DNA of 64,000 nt from Deltaproteobacteria bacterium (GCA_020060215.1 JAGVAP010000132.1:1-64000); one strand, 5' to 3'. Shown: positions 9,194 to 20,325, counted from the stretch's first letter. Translations and numbers: made by a program. The notes: generated by a model not told the origin, from the sequence alone.

Positions 9194-9273
9194 ATGGGGT
9201 GGAGCGAAGCGAAACCCATCGGCTTTGAGGTTCGTGCGCCCGGAATCGATGGGTTCCGCTTCGCTCCACCCAT
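9194..9273. repeat. inverted pair of GGTGGAGCGAAGCG words
   Basis: The left arm 9194-9221 and right arm 9247-9273 are near-perfect inverted copies built on GGTGGAGCGAAGCG and ACCCATCG, with a 25-bp spacer. Related copies are at 15472-15535 and 38667-38746. It lies in the gap between dppB and dppC, where the shared mRNA would form a strong stem-loop. Confidence 0.8.
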
Positions 9274-9359
9274 CCTACGGGACTGCGTTCCATATCTTAG
9301 ACAACGTCCCGAAAACTCACAGCGGCGGAGCCGCGTTGTATAAGATTTGCGAAGCAACT

Positions 9360-10319
9360 TTATAGTCTGATCCGCGGATCGACCACCAGGTAAAGCATGT
9401 CCGATATGAACGTGCCGACGAGCACGAGCACGGCGGAGATAAAGTTGACCGTAAGGATGACGGGGTAGTCCCTTGCCAGGATCGCCTCGTATGCCATTCT
9501 TCCCATCCCCGGCCAGGAGAAGATGGACTCGATGATGACCGATCCGCCGATCAGACCCGGCAGGATCAGCCCGAACATGGTGACAAAGGGTAGAAGGGCG
9601 TTTCTCAAGGCATGCTTGTAATGGACCTGGTCCGGCGGCAGACCTTTCGCCTTGGCGGTTCGCACGTAGTCCTGCCCTTCCACCTCGAGCATCTGGCTCC
9701 GAACGTATCGGGACAGGATGGCAATGCCTCCCGTGGCCCCGAGCACGGAAGGGATCAGCAGGTGCCATATCCTGTCCATGAGCGCCACGATCCGAGAGGA
9801 ATCCCCCAGACCGAACGTCTGCATCCCGATCACCGGCACATGGAAACTGGTGACCACCCAGATGATGAGGATGTACGCGAAAAAGAAGCCCGGTATCGAG
9901 ATGAGTAAGTACGAAAGGAAGGTGGTCGACCGGTCGTAGTACCCTCCTCGATTGATCGCCGATCGTATCCCGATCGGAAAAGATAGAGTCCACGTGATGA
10001 TGGTGCCGACGATAAAGAGGGGCAGGCTGTTCAGGAATCTCTCCCAGATCTTCACGAGCACCGACTGGTTGTCCTTCCACGAAACGATCTTGCCGGTGAG
10101 GAGGTCCCGGTAAAAGTACAGGTACTGCACATGGAGGGGCTTATCGAGGTGGAACGCCTTTCGGAACCGCTCCACGACCTCGGGGGTGAACTTGGGGTTG
10201 AGCGGATCCACCTGGCTCGGCTCTCCGGGCGCAAGATGAATGATGAGAAAGGAGACCACCGACACGAAAAAGAGCGTGACGATCTTCTGAACGATGCTGC
10301 GGCCTATGAAAGACAACAT
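9360..10319 (-). CDS. dppB: peptide ABC transporter permease DppB
   Basis: The 319-residue protein begins with a transmembrane helix typical of DppB/OppB (QKIVTLFFVSVVSFLIIHLAPG). It has the EAA loop near GQDYVRTAKAKGLPPDQVHYKHALRNALLP and a C-terminal block ending in VDPRIRL. It sits between dppA and dppC in the standard order. A decayed copy of its first 25 codons is found at 1801-1877. Confidence 0.94.
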   Translation of the reverse strand: MLSFIGRSIVQKIVTLFFVSVVSFLIIHLAPGEPSQVDPLNPKFTPEVVERFRKAFHLDKPLHVQYLYFYRDLLTGKIVSWKDNQSVLVKIWERFLNSLPLFIVGTIITWTLSFPIGIRSAINRGGYYDRSTTFLSYLLISIPGFFFAYILIIWVVTSFHVPVIGMQTFGLGDSSRIVALMDRIWHLLIPSVLGATGGIAILSRYVRSQMLEVEGQDYVRTAKAKGLPPDQVHYKHALRNALLPFVTMFGLILPGLIGGSVIIESIFSWPGMGRMAYEAILARDYPVILTVNFISAVLVLVGTFISDMLYLVVDPRIRL

Positions 10320-10355
10320 AAGAAAACCTTTGGACAGGATGATGTCTAAACCCTC

Positions 10356-12503
10356 TTATCCTTGTGCTGCGAAGGTGGGAACCTCCGGCAGCTTGATCCA
10401 CTTGTTGAAATAGAACGTAAACGACCCGGTCTTGGTCGGCGTGATCTTCTTGTAGACGACGCTCCCCTGTTCATCCACCTCCTTGATGACGATCCGCTTG
10501 TCGAGCACCGCCGTCCACTTGCCCACATACAGGAAGGTATACGGCTGCTCCCCGGCAATGATCTCGTGGAGCCTGTGGGAGTACTCCACCTGGCGCTCGT
10601 GGTCATACTCCTGCCGGATCTTGACGATCAGATCGTCCGCTTCCGGGTTGCTGAATCCCACGAAATTGAGCTGATGCGGGTTGGTCTGGCTGGAGTGCCA
10701 TATCTGGTACAGATCCGGCTCGATCCCCATCTGCCACCCCAGCACGATCGCGTCGAAATCGGCCTTGTCCACCCGCTCCTGGATGAAGACCGACCACTCC
10801 AGCAGGTCGGTCCTGACATCGATCCCGATCTGCCTCCAGGCGTCCTGGACGATCGTCATAATCGACTTGCGGAGATCGTTGCCGCTGTTGGTGATCAAGG
10901 TGAACTGGAGTCTCTTCCCGTCCTTTTCAAGCCACCCGGAGCTGTTCTTCCTCCACCCCGCCTCCTCCAAGAGTCTCAACGCACCTGCAGGATCATAAGG
11001 GACCGGTTTCACCTCGTGATTGTAGTAGTCCGTCTGTTTGACAAATGGCCCGGTGATCTTTTCCCCCTGGCCGTAAAGGACATACTTGATGATCTTGTCC
11101 ACATCCACGGCCATGCTCAACGCCTTCCGGACCCTTCGGTCGTCGAAAGGCGCGCGCCTCATGTTGTATCCAATGAACGTATAGCCGAACGACAGGCCGG
11201 AAAAGCTCTGGTATCGATCGTCCTGCTGCAGGCGGCTCACCTGGTGGGGGCGGACGCTGTAGGTATCCACCGTCCCCGCATAGAATTCCATTTCCTGGGT
11301 GATCAGATCCGGGATGATGCGGTAGACGTACCGGTTATAGTTCGGGGCACCTTCCCAATAATGTTCGAAGCGACTGAGGGTGATGTACTGATCCGACCTC
11401 CACTCCTCGAAGACAAAAGGACCCGAGCCGACAGGGTTACGGTTGAACTCGCTGTCGCGCATGGAGAAGGTCTCCGGATCCCTATCCCTGCGCACGGCCT
11501 CTTTTCGAAGGGCCTCATGGTTCAGGAGATGCTCGGGAAGGACCCCCATTCCCCATGTCCCGAATGCCGGCGAGTAGAGCCTCTTGTACACGATCCGAAC
11601 CGTAAGAGGGTCGATCGCCTCCACGGACTTCACGGGTTCGTAATCCGAGATGCGAGGAGAGAGGTTCTTCGGATCCATGATGGCCTCGTACGTGAACCTC
11701 ACATCACCGGCATCCAGGACATGCCCGTCGTGAAACTTCACGTCCGGCCTCAGATGAAAGACCAGAACGGGATTGTGTTCGAACGGGGGCAAGATCTCCC
11801 TGACATGGGCCGCCAGACGGGCCGGGTCCACCCCCTCGGAGACCGACGGGTCGGCGAGTCTCACGTACTTCCCCGGATCGAAGGAGCTGAGGTAGGTCTC
11901 CCCCAGAAAGACGCTCAGGTTTTCAAAAAGGGCCTGGTCCACCCGGTTCAAGGTGAGCTTCACCCTGGCCGGGGCTGAGACGATGAACTTGATCTCCTTC
12001 CTGCTTTCCCCCTTTTTCGCAGGTTCTCTTCGAACCACCTCGAACCGGCCGGGGGGCAAGATCGAAATCTCACGGATGTTCTCGAGAGACTCCCTCACGG
12101 GTCCGGCGGACGGCGACCCCTCTTCCTTGGCCCGCCGGATCAAAGCGGCGATCTCATCCGCGCCCGCCCGGCCCAGGCCGGGTACATCCGCATCCTCGTT
12201 GACGGCGAGATAGGCCTCCTCGTAGATCTCCCACGACTTCGCTACCCGCCCTCGGAAGCGGAGCTCTTCATCGCGATCGATCAGTCCCTCGAAGACCATG
12301 GAGGCGATTTCACTGCTGGCGCTGTCCGCTGAGAGCACCGGGTTTAGAATGCTGGCATCCCCGATGGAAGCCGTGATGTACTCGTTCAACCGCTCCGGGT
12401 TTCCCCGGGTCTGCTCTTCATAAGTGGGCACCCAGAAGTAGGACTGGAGGAGCACTCCCACCAGCAGAAGGGGGGCCAATATGAGCACTTTCCGTATGGT
12501 CAT
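10356..12503 (-). CDS. dppA: extracytoplasmic peptide-binding protein (SBP_bac_5, DppA/OppA-like), enlarged
   Basis: The protein starts with an uncleaved-looking hydrophobic anchor (VLILAPLLLVGVLLQSYFWVP) without a lipobox and continues as an SBP_bac_5 domain (NPVLSADSASSEIASMVFEGL early, then FHLRPDVKFHDGHVLDAGDV). At 715 residues it is well above the usual 500-550. About 150 extra residues separate the early SWEI segment from FHLRPDVKF. The start is ATG 12503, nine bases after AGAGGGA. It is first in the operon and should capture peptides outside the inner membrane. Confidence 0.9.
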   Translation of the reverse strand: MTIRKVLILAPLLLVGVLLQSYFWVPTYEEQTRGNPERLNEYITASIGDASILNPVLSADSASSEIASMVFEGLIDRDEELRFRGRVAKSWEIYEEAYLAVNEDADVPGLGRAGADEIAALIRRAKEEGSPSAGPVRESLENIREISILPPGRFEVVRREPAKKGESRKEIKFIVSAPARVKLTLNRVDQALFENLSVFLGETYLSSFDPGKYVRLADPSVSEGVDPARLAAHVREILPPFEHNPVLVFHLRPDVKFHDGHVLDAGDVRFTYEAIMDPKNLSPRISDYEPVKSVEAIDPLTVRIVYKRLYSPAFGTWGMGVLPEHLLNHEALRKEAVRRDRDPETFSMRDSEFNRNPVGSGPFVFEEWRSDQYITLSRFEHYWEGAPNYNRYVYRIIPDLITQEMEFYAGTVDTYSVRPHQVSRLQQDDRYQSFSGLSFGYTFIGYNMRRAPFDDRRVRKALSMAVDVDKIIKYVLYGQGEKITGPFVKQTDYYNHEVKPVPYDPAGALRLLEEAGWRKNSSGWLEKDGKRLQFTLITNSGNDLRKSIMTIVQDAWRQIGIDVRTDLLEWSVFIQERVDKADFDAIVLGWQMGIEPDLYQIWHSSQTNPHQLNFVGFSNPEADDLIVKIRQEYDHERQVEYSHRLHEIIAGEQPYTFLYVGKWTAVLDKRIVIKEVDEQGSVVYKKITPTKTGSFTFYFNKWIKLPEVPTFAAQG

Positions 12504-12542
12504 TTGCTGAAATCCCTCTGTTTTCCGGTAGGTCAAGAGAAT

Positions 12543-12570
12543 AGTCTAGCAAACCATCGAGAGGATGCAA
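12543..12570 (-). promoter_or_regulatory. possible sigma-70 promoter of the dpp operon
   Basis: On the minus strand TTGCAT (12570-12565) and TAGACT (12548-12543) are separated by 16 bp, about 40 nt before the dppA start codon. The match to the consensus is fair, not perfect. No other promoter-like pair was seen closer to the gene. Confidence 0.4.
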
Positions 12571-12603
12571 TAGCTTATCCAATGTAGGGGCAAATACGGA
12601 CGA

Positions 12604-12875
12604 CAGAAGGGAGGGAAAGTTGGAGGTTAGAGGTTGGAGGTTGGAGGCGAAGAAAAGAGCAGCAGGAAAGTTGGAGGTCAGTAAATCTTGGAGCCTTTGC
12701 CTCAAACCTCAGACCTAGAGCGCAGCGCTCCTCCAACGCGAAAGGCCGTTGGAGGTTGGAGGTTGGAGGCCCGAAATCTAGGAGCCTTTGCCTCAAACCT
12801 CAAGCCTGGAGCGCAGCGCTCCTCCCACCGCGAAGCGCACTCTTGCATCCTGCATCCCGGATCCTGTATCCTCCC
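12604..12875. repeat. tandem GGAGGTTGGAGG-type repeat block plus a TCCTGCATCC word
   Basis: Two consecutive copies of a roughly 105-bp unit are seen. Each has TTGGAGG iterations, then GGAGCCTTTGCCTCAAACCT, then GAGCGCAGCGCTCCTCC (a perfect short palindrome). The block ends with a word of the ATCCTGCATCC/ATCCTGTATCC type (12843-12873), whose inverted copy lies after the qng1-like gene. Together with the promoter, it accounts for the gap 12504-12878. Confidence 0.7.
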
Positions 12876-12878
12876 CCC

Positions 12879-13841
12879 ATGAACGAGGTCCTGGAGACAT
12901 CCGAGTGGGTTGGGCGCAGAAGCGTCCACGTGGCTGTCGATGAGGGGGCGCTCAGGTCCTTTTCCGAAAGACTCGCCCCGGAAGTCCCCGCAATCCCCCC
13001 ATGGGATCCGACTCACCATTTCTTTGACGGGGGCCCGGATTCGGTCTCCTACTTCCTGGTCCTGGACACCCTCAACTTCTGCTTCTGGCCGCTCCCCGGC
13101 AGACCCAAATGGGAAGTCCTTGTGGATTCGGAGACGCTGTCCGGCTATGTCGCCCTGGCCGCGGCCCTCAAGAGGGCACTTCTATCCGGGGTGCCGATCG
13201 GCGATGCACGCTACCTGAGCTCCATCGATTTGAAAAGGCTGGAGGAGGTCCTCAACGGAAGCGGAAAATTGCAGTTGTTGGAGGAACGGTCGGCCGGTCT
13301 GCGGGAGCTTGGACGAATGCTCGCCGGCGAATTCGGAGGAGAGGCATGGAGGCTCGTCGAAGCGGCCGAAGGCTCGGCCCTCAACCTGGTCCGTCTGCTG
13401 GCGCGGAAGCTCTCCTCTTTTCGGGACGTAGCAACATACCATGGCCGGGAGATCTATTTTTACAAACGCGCCCAGATCCTCGCAGCCGACCTGTTCGGCG
13501 CCTTTGGGGGAGAGGAGTGGGGCCGTTTTTTCGACATGGAGCAGCTCACCGCTTTCCCGGATTACAAGCTGCCTCAGGTCTTGCGCCACCTCGGCATCTT
13601 CCGGTACAGCGACGAGCTGGCCCGAAAAATCGACTCTCTGACGCTCATCGATCCCGGCTCTCCGGAAGAGGTCGAGATCCGGGCGAACACGGTCTGGGCG
13701 GTCGAGCTCCTGAGGCAGGAGCTTCTCAGGCTGGGGAAGAGCTGGAGGTCGTTCGAGATCGACTGGATGCTGTGGAACCTAGGGCAGGACGACGCCTTCA
13801 GGGAGAAGCCGTATCACCGGACGGTGACGATCTTTTACTGA
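12879..13841 (+). CDS. queuosine salvage nucleosidase, Qng1/DUF2419 family
   Basis: The 320-residue protein matches the Q-salvage family. It shows SYFLVLDTLNFCFWP near residue 55, YHGREIYFYKRAQILAADL near 190, LTAFPDYKLPQVLRHLGI near 225 and EVEIRANTVWAVE near 265, all signature blocks of the family. Members release queuine from queuosine 5'-phosphate or nucleoside so that it can be reused for tRNA modification. The start ATG 12879 fits the family N-terminus, but there is no Shine-Dalgarno because the upstream DNA is repeat. The gene stands alone on the plus strand between minus-strand operons and is bracketed by inverted repeat blocks, which suggests acquisition as a single-gene islet. Confidence 0.88.
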   Translation: MNEVLETSEWVGRRSVHVAVDEGALRSFSERLAPEVPAIPPWDPTHHFFDGGPDSVSYFLVLDTLNFCFWPLPGRPKWEVLVDSETLSGYVALAAALKRALLSGVPIGDARYLSSIDLKRLEEVLNGSGKLQLLEERSAGLRELGRMLAGEFGGEAWRLVEAAEGSALNLVRLLARKLSSFRDVATYHGREIYFYKRAQILAADLFGAFGGEEWGRFFDMEQLTAFPDYKLPQVLRHLGIFRYSDELARKIDSLTLIDPGSPEEVEIRANTVWAVELLRQELLRLGKSWRSFEIDWMLWNLGQDDAFREKPYHRTVTIFY

Positions 13842-13859
13842 GAATGAACAGATGAACGT

Positions 13860-14105
13860 CGAAACTTCAAAAACGATGCAAGATACAGGATGCAGGATTC
13901 AGGATAAAAGATCTTGCTGCACCCCCGGACCTTGGTCGTGCTGAACCCTGGCTTCTGACCTCTGCGTCGGGGTTGAAGAGGTTCAGGGTTCAGCGGAGGC
14001 ACGCGCTGGAGGAGCGCTGCGCTTTAGGTTTGAGGTTTGAGGCAACTGATATGCATATCGCCTCTAACCTCCAACCTCAAGCCTCCAACATTTTCTGACT
14101 TCTGA
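13860..14105. repeat. repeat block downstream of qng1-like gene and of ahcY
   Basis: A word GATGCAAGATACAGGATGC (13876-13894) is the inverted counterpart of the word before the qng1-like gene. Further on, 14008-14100 is a copy of a roughly 95-bp unit containing GAGGTTTGAGGC and GCCTCTAACCTC as inverted arms around a TGATATGCATATC centre. A second copy of this unit is at 15604-15700, just past the metK stop. Both copies sit immediately 3' of a minus-strand gene. Confidence 0.7.
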
Positions 14106-14128
14106 CCTCCGACCTCTGACCTCTTCTT

Positions 14129-15715
<1,587 letters not shown>

Positions 15716-15720
15716 CGGCT

Positions 15721-16884
15721 TTACCTCACCGCCCTCTTGAGGTCCTCGACCATGTCCGTCTTTTCCCAACTCAGCTCGGGCAGCTCCCGGCCGAAGTGGC
15801 CGTAGTTGGTGGTCTTCCTGTATATCGGGCGCAGCAGGTCCAGTTTCTCGATGATCGCGGCAGGGCGCAGATCGAAGGTCTTCTTCACGATCTCCGTCAG
15901 CTCCGCACTCGATACGACCCCTGTCCCATAGGCGCCCACCATCACGGAGACCGGTTGAGCCCTCCCGATGGTGTAGGCCACCTGGATCTCGCATTTCTCC
16001 GCCAGACCCGCCGCCACGATGTTCTTGACGATATAGCGACACATGTAAGAGGAGCTCCGATCCACCTTGCTCGGGTCCTTTCCGGAGAAGGCGCCCCCTC
16101 CGTGGTAGCCAAAACCTCCATAGGTGTCCATAATGATCTTCCGGCCGGTCAGCCCGCAGTCGCCCTGGGGACCGCCCACGACAAACCGCCCTGTCGTGTT
16201 GATGAAGAACTGCGTATCCTTGTCCAGCAGATGGGCGGGGATCGCCTTCCTGATCACCTCTTCAATGATGGACCGGCAGATGGTTTCATAGGACACTTCA
16301 GGATTGTGCTGGGCCGCAATGACGACCGTATGGACCCGATGAGGCTTGTTGTCCACGTATTCGACGGTGACCTGGCTCTTTCCGTCGGGCCGCAACCAGG
16401 GAAGCACCCTGGTCTTGCGCACCTCGGCCAGCCTTCGGGTGAGGGCATGGGCGAGGTAGATAGGCATAGGCATCAACACAGGCGTATCCTTGCAGGCATA
16501 ACCGAACATGAGTCCCTGATCCCCCGCCCCCTGCTCCGTGAACAACCCCTTCCCATCGACTCCCATCGCGATATCCGGCGACTGCTTGTCGATGGAGGTG
16601 AGGACCGCGCAGGTTTCCCAGTCAAATCCCATGGAGGAGTTGCTGTAGCCGATTTCCTTGATGGTCTCCCGGACCACATCAGGCATGTGCACGTAGGCCG
16701 AGGTCGTGATCTCCCCGGCAATGATCGCCATTCCGGTCGTGACCAGCGTCTCGCAGGCGACACGCGCATACTTGTCCTGCTCCAGCATCCTGTCCAGAAT
16801 GTGGTCCGAAATCTGATCTGCGATCTTGTCGGGATGCCCCTCGGTGACAGATTCAGAGGAGAATAGAAAATTCGCCTGTTTCAT
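15721..16884 (-). CDS. metK: S-adenosylmethionine synthase
   Basis: The 387-residue enzyme makes SAM from methionine and ATP. It starts with [20 protein letters not shown], has [12 protein letters not shown] in the central domain and [16 protein letters not shown] near residue 260, all signature motifs. The start ATG 16884 is supported by AGGAG six bases upstream. It follows panC with a short gap and precedes ahcY. Confidence 0.97.
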   Translation of the reverse strand: MKQANFLFSSESVTEGHPDKIADQISDHILDRMLEQDKYARVACETLVTTGMAIIAGEITTSAYVHMPDVVRETIKEIGYSNSSMGFDWETCAVLTSIDKQSPDIAMGVDGKGLFTEQGAGDQGLMFGYACKDTPVLMPMPIYLAHALTRRLAEVRKTRVLPWLRPDGKSQVTVEYVDNKPHRVHTVVIAAQHNPEVSYETICRSIIEEVIRKAIPAHLLDKDTQFFINTTGRFVVGGPQGDCGLTGRKIIMDTYGGFGYHGGGAFSGKDPSKVDRSSSYMCRYIVKNIVAAGLAEKCEIQVAYTIGRAQPVSVMVGAYGTGVVSSAELTEIVKKTFDLRPAAIIEKLDLLRPIYRKTTNYGHFGRELPELSWEKTDMVEDLKRAVR

Positions 16885-16927
16885 TGAACACTCCTTTCCC
16901 ATTTCGCGCACGGCGACGATGGCCGAG

Positions 16928-17782
16928 CTATTTGCTTTTTCTGCCCAAAAGGCAGTTATCGATCAGCCTGGTCTTGCCCACCCTGACCGCCAAGGCCAGG
17001 AGGGCTTCTCCTTGGAGGGTCTCCAGGTCCTCCAGGGTGACCGGATCACAAATGGCGACATAGTCGATCTTGGTGTCGGGGTAAGAAAGGATGAGTCCTT
17101 CAACCGCCGTCCGGATCCTTGCCGGATCCCGCTCCCCTTTATCATACATCCCGGAGGCGAGATCCAGCGACTTTTTCAGGGAGAGCGCTGTTTTTCTCTG
17201 GTCCTCGCTTAGGTAGGTGTTGCGCGAACTCATGGCCAGGCCGTCCGGTTCCCTGTAGGTCTGCACGCCGACAATCCTGATGTCCATGTTCAGGTCTTCC
17301 ACCATCTTCGTGATGACCGTGAGCTGCTGAAAGTCCTTCTGGCCGAAGATCGCGATGTGGGGCTTGGTGATGTTGAAGAGCTTCGCCACGACCGTGGTCA
17401 CGCCATGGAAGTGCCCTGGTCGGGACAACCCGCAGAGGTGCTCGGTGAGGTCCGCCACCGAGACGGACGTCTTGAAGCCCGCGGGGTACATCTCCCCCAC
17501 CGTCGGGGTAAAGGCCATGTCCACCCCTACTCCCTTGGCCTTTTCGAGGTCCCCTTCCATGTCGCGCGGATAGGCCGCGAAATCCTCCGAAGGTCCAAAC
17601 TGCGTCGGGTTCACGAAGATGCTGATGACGACCACATCCGCATGCTTCCGTGCAACCCTCATCAGCTCCAGATGCCCCTCATGAAAAAACCCCATCGTCG
17701 GCACCAATGCGAGGATCTTCCCGGCGAGCCTGAGCTCTTCGCACCTGCGCTGGACCTCTTCCACGCTTTGAATCACGTCCAT
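16928..17782 (-). CDS. panC: pantoate-beta-alanine ligase
   Basis: The 284-residue enzyme joins pantoate and beta-alanine using ATP. The adenylate-forming motifs [17 protein letters not shown] and [13 protein letters not shown] are present, with SSRNTYLS further on as the KMSKS-like loop. Family start MDVIQS at 17782 was chosen over the longer reading to 17809. It is transcribed with dck upstream and metK downstream. Confidence 0.95.
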   Translation of the reverse strand: MDVIQSVEEVQRRCEELRLAGKILALVPTMGFFHEGHLELMRVARKHADVVVISIFVNPTQFGPSEDFAAYPRDMEGDLEKAKGVGVDMAFTPTVGEMYPAGFKTSVSVADLTEHLCGLSRPGHFHGVTTVVAKLFNITKPHIAIFGQKDFQQLTVITKMVEDLNMDIRIVGVQTYREPDGLAMSSRNTYLSEDQRKTALSLKKSLDLASGMYDKGERDPARIRTAVEGLILSYPDTKIDYVAICDPVTLEDLETLQGEALLALAVRVGKTRLIDNCLLGRKSK

Positions 17783-17805
17783 GTTGATCTCACTTCCTAA
17801 TCGCG

Positions 17806-17886
17806 CCACAAAGTCACCAAGGCACCAAGAACGAGGAATCCCAATTGAAAACCTCTTCTTTGTGACTTCGTGACTTGGTGGCGGCC
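17806..17886. repeat. inverted pair of CACAAAGTCACCAAG-type words
   Basis: GCCACAAAGTCACCAAGGCA (17810-17829) faces CTTTGTGACTTCGTGACTTG (17859-17878) in inverted orientation, filling the dck-panC gap. A related CACGAAGACACGAAGTCACG word is at about 22355-22374. Confidence 0.65.
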
Positions 17887-17891
17887 TCCTT

Positions 17892-18530
17892 TTACTTCCT
17901 CGAACTCATCGGGATATAGTACTGGACCCCGGATTTCATGGTGCTGATTCGCTCGACGAGGTCTTCGAAGTCTTCAGGGATATGAACAAAGTCGATGTCG
18001 GAGGCGTTCACCACGAGCAGAGGGCATTCCGTGTAATGGAAGAAGAACTCGTTAAAGGCCTGATTGATCTTCTCCAGATACTTGAACGGGACGTTCCTCT
18101 CGTATTTTCTGGCCCGCTTCTTGATCCTCTGCATCAGCACCTCGGTCTTGGCCTGGAGAAAAATGACCAGGTCCGGGGGCGTCACCCTTTTCCTCAGGAT
18201 CTGATAGACCTGTTCGTAGAGCCAGAACTCGTTCTCATCCAGGTTCACTTTTGCAAAGATCCGGTCCTTTTCGAAGAGGAAGTCGGATATGGCGGTCCTC
18301 TGAAAAAGACCCATCTGTCCCATCTGAAGGGCCAGGTTATATCGCCTGAGCAGGAAGAACATCTGGGCCTGGAACCCGTACTTCTTTGGGTCCTGATAAA
18401 AGTTCGTGAGAAACGGGTTCTCCTCCACGTCTTCGAGGAGGAGTTGAGCACCGATCCTTTCGGCAAGCATCTGCGCAAGGCTGGTTTTGCCTATCCCTAG
18501 TGGGCCTTCGATGACGATGTAGCGGTGCAT
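17892..18530 (-). CDS. deoxynucleoside kinase (dCK/dGK family)
   Basis: The 212-residue cytosolic kinase phosphorylates deoxynucleosides for salvage. It has P-loop EGPLGIGKTSLA near the N-terminus, the FQAQMFFLLRRY helix, the DRE-like segment QRTAISDFLFEKDRIFAK, and the lid RIKKRARKYE. Start ATG 18530 gives the family N-terminus MHRYIVIEGP, although a longer frame exists to 18617. Which base it prefers cannot be read here. Confidence 0.88.
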   Translation of the reverse strand: MHRYIVIEGPLGIGKTSLAQMLAERIGAQLLLEDVEENPFLTNFYQDPKKYGFQAQMFFLLRRYNLALQMGQMGLFQRTAISDFLFEKDRIFAKVNLDENEFWLYEQVYQILRKRVTPPDLVIFLQAKTEVLMQRIKKRARKYERNVPFKYLEKINQAFNEFFFHYTECPLLVVNASDIDFVHIPEDFEDLVERISTMKSGVQYYIPMSSRK

Positions 18531-18706
18531 TTCAAACCAGCGGACAAGAAAACCGTGTTCAGAATAGACCGGCAGTTTCCCGGCTTCTCGGGGCACAAAA
18601 TCGATTACCCTTAGCACCAGGACCCCGAATTGTCAAGCAAAGCAGCGACCCCAAATCCACCGTCAACCTTCGCCTTGTTCCGTGAAACCTGCCGGTCGGG
18701 GGTTTT

Positions 18707-18833
18707 CCCGATTCACCGGCAGGCGTCAGATGCAAGGCGCCCGACAGCCCGAGGAGCGAGTCGTACAGACCGGTACGTCGCAGCGACGAGGGACGAGGGC
18801 AACGGTGCAGAGGATGCTTGATGGTGAATCGGG
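18707..18833. repeat. 127-bp element with perfect 11-bp terminal inverted repeats
   Basis: CCCGATTCACC (18707-18717) and GGTGAATCGGG (18823-18833) are perfect inverted ends. The interior has GAGGAGCGAGTCGTAC and GTACGTCGCAGCGACGAGG and no reading frame that resembles a gene. It sits in the 398-bp gap 18531-18928 between rsmA and dck. The rest of that gap has nothing I can assign. Confidence 0.6.
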
Positions 18834-18928
18834 GCGACGAAGCAGCGCCAGCCCAGGGGGACATGGCGCAAGAAACTGCAGTAGGCAGCATGGAGTAAGC
18901 GGTCCAAAGGAGCATCATGCGCTCCGCC

Positions 18929-19777
18929 CTATGCGCTTTGCGGCCCTTTCAGCTGCTCGCTGAGACAGATGAAGTCGTCGATGGTGAGGGTCTCCGCCCT
19001 CTTCCCGGGATCGATCCCGCAGGCGACGCATGCCCTCTTGAGGTCTTCGGGGGACACCTCGTAGGGACTGCCCTTGAACGAGTTCAGGAGCGTCTTTCTC
19101 CGGTGGGAAAAGGCGCCTCTCACCACCCTCCTCAAATTCTCGTCATCGGGCGCCCTTCTCGGGTGCGGCGCCTTGAAGTCGAGGCCGACAACCTTGGATT
19201 CGATCTTCGGGGAGGGGTAAAACGCCGTCCTCGGCACCTCCAGAACGGGGAAGATGCGGGCGTGGTACTGAACGAGTACGGTCAGGGATCCATACCGCTT
19301 GCTTCCAGGGGATGCAATCAACCTTTCAGCGACTTCCCTCTGGAACATCAGGACCGCCTTCCCCACCCTTTCCCTGTTCTCCAGGAGCTTTTCCAGAAAA
19401 GGGGTGGAGATGTTGTAAGGGAGGTTCCCGATCACCTGCAGAACCTCCCCCGCAGGCAAGGGCAGGTTTCTCAACTCCGTCCTGAGGATATCCTGGTGGA
19501 CCAGGGTGACATTGGCGATCGCCCTCCGTCGAAGCTCCTCGCCGAGCCTCTTGACAAGGTCGGAGTCTTTTTCCACTGCGTAGACGTGAGCAACGCTCCG
19601 GGCGAGCGGGAAGGTTAGCGCCCCGAGACCCGGCCCTACTTCCAGGACGTGCGCGGTCTCGGCAAATCCAGCCCTGGAGATGATCCTGTCGAGCAGGGAG
19701 TGATCGCGAAGGAAGTGCTGCCCCAGCCTTTTCCGTGGCCTCCAAGTCCCCGTCTGATTCCTGGTCCGGGTTCTCAA
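18929..19777 (-). CDS. rsmA: 16S rRNA adenine dimethyltransferase RsmA (KsgA)
   Basis: The 282-residue SAM-dependent enzyme dimethylates two adjacent adenines in helix 45 of 16S rRNA. It shows LGQHFLRD, the SAM site VLEVGPGLGALTFPLA, the catalytic NLPYNISTPFL and the AFYPSPKIESKVV segment. The start is a TTG at 19777 that overlaps the upstream DUF2062 stop as TTGA, with AGAGGA eight bases upstream, so translation is coupled. Confidence 0.95.
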   Translation of the reverse strand: MRTRTRNQTGTWRPRKRLGQHFLRDHSLLDRIISRAGFAETAHVLEVGPGLGALTFPLARSVAHVYAVEKDSDLVKRLGEELRRRAIANVTLVHQDILRTELRNLPLPAGEVLQVIGNLPYNISTPFLEKLLENRERVGKAVLMFQREVAERLIASPGSKRYGSLTVLVQYHARIFPVLEVPRTAFYPSPKIESKVVGLDFKAPHPRRAPDDENLRRVVRGAFSHRRKTLLNSFKGSPYEVSPEDLKRACVACGIDPGKRAETLTIDDFICLSEQLKGPQSA

Positions 19778-20325
19778 GTCCGGGATCCTCTCTTCATCCT
19801 CCAGCGCTCGAGTCTTCTGAAGATCTTGAGAAAGATAAAATAGGAGGGGGTCGCTATGGCCAAGCCCAGGACCAGACCGCCGATCAGGAAGGCCCCCATC
19901 ATCATGCCCCCTGCACCGGCGATCTTCTCCGCGATGACCATGCCGTCGTCATGATTGCGGACAGAGATCATGATGGAGGAGAAGATGTCGTTTCTGGGCG
20001 GCAGGTTCAGGACGGCTGCACCAATTCTGTAGCTGTAGTAGTACAGGAAATACCAGTTCAACGGGTTGCTGATCCACGTCCCCAGGGCGGCGGCAATCTT
20101 GCTCCCTTTGAAAATCAGGGCCAGCAGAACGGCCGTGGCGATCTGAAAGGGCAGGATCGGCATGGACCCGGCAAAGATGCCGAAGGCCATTCCGAGCGCA
20201 AGCTCATGGGGGCCGCCCTTCAGGCGGATGAACCTCAGATACAAGTACCGCAGGGACCTTCGTACGCCGGACCCCCTCTTCCGGCCGTTTCGTGGCAGAA
20301 CGGTACCCGCCTCAGAATAGCTCAT
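19774..20325 (-). CDS. DUF2062 membrane protein
   Basis: The 183-residue protein has three or four hydrophobic segments and the DUF2062 hallmarks ALGMAFGIFAGSMPILPFQ and ISNPLNWYFLYYYSYRIG. Function is not established. It overlaps the tsaD stop (ATGA) and the rsmA start, so it is co-translated with two RNA-modification genes. That placement says little about its own role. Confidence 0.85.
   Translation of the reverse strand: MSYSEAGTVLPRNGRKRGSGVRRSLRYLYLRFIRLKGGPHELALGMAFGIFAGSMPILPFQIATAVLLALIFKGSKIAAALGTWISNPLNWYFLYYYSYRIGAAVLNLPPRNDIFSSIMISVRNHDDGMVIAEKIAGAGGMMMGAFLIGGLVLGLAIATPSYFIFLKIFRRLERWRMKRGSRT

Noticed and set aside
12604..12838. CRISPR-like look of the GGAGGTTGGAGG block
   Set aside because: The units are imperfect tandem copies without constant-length unique spacers, and no cas gene is nearby.
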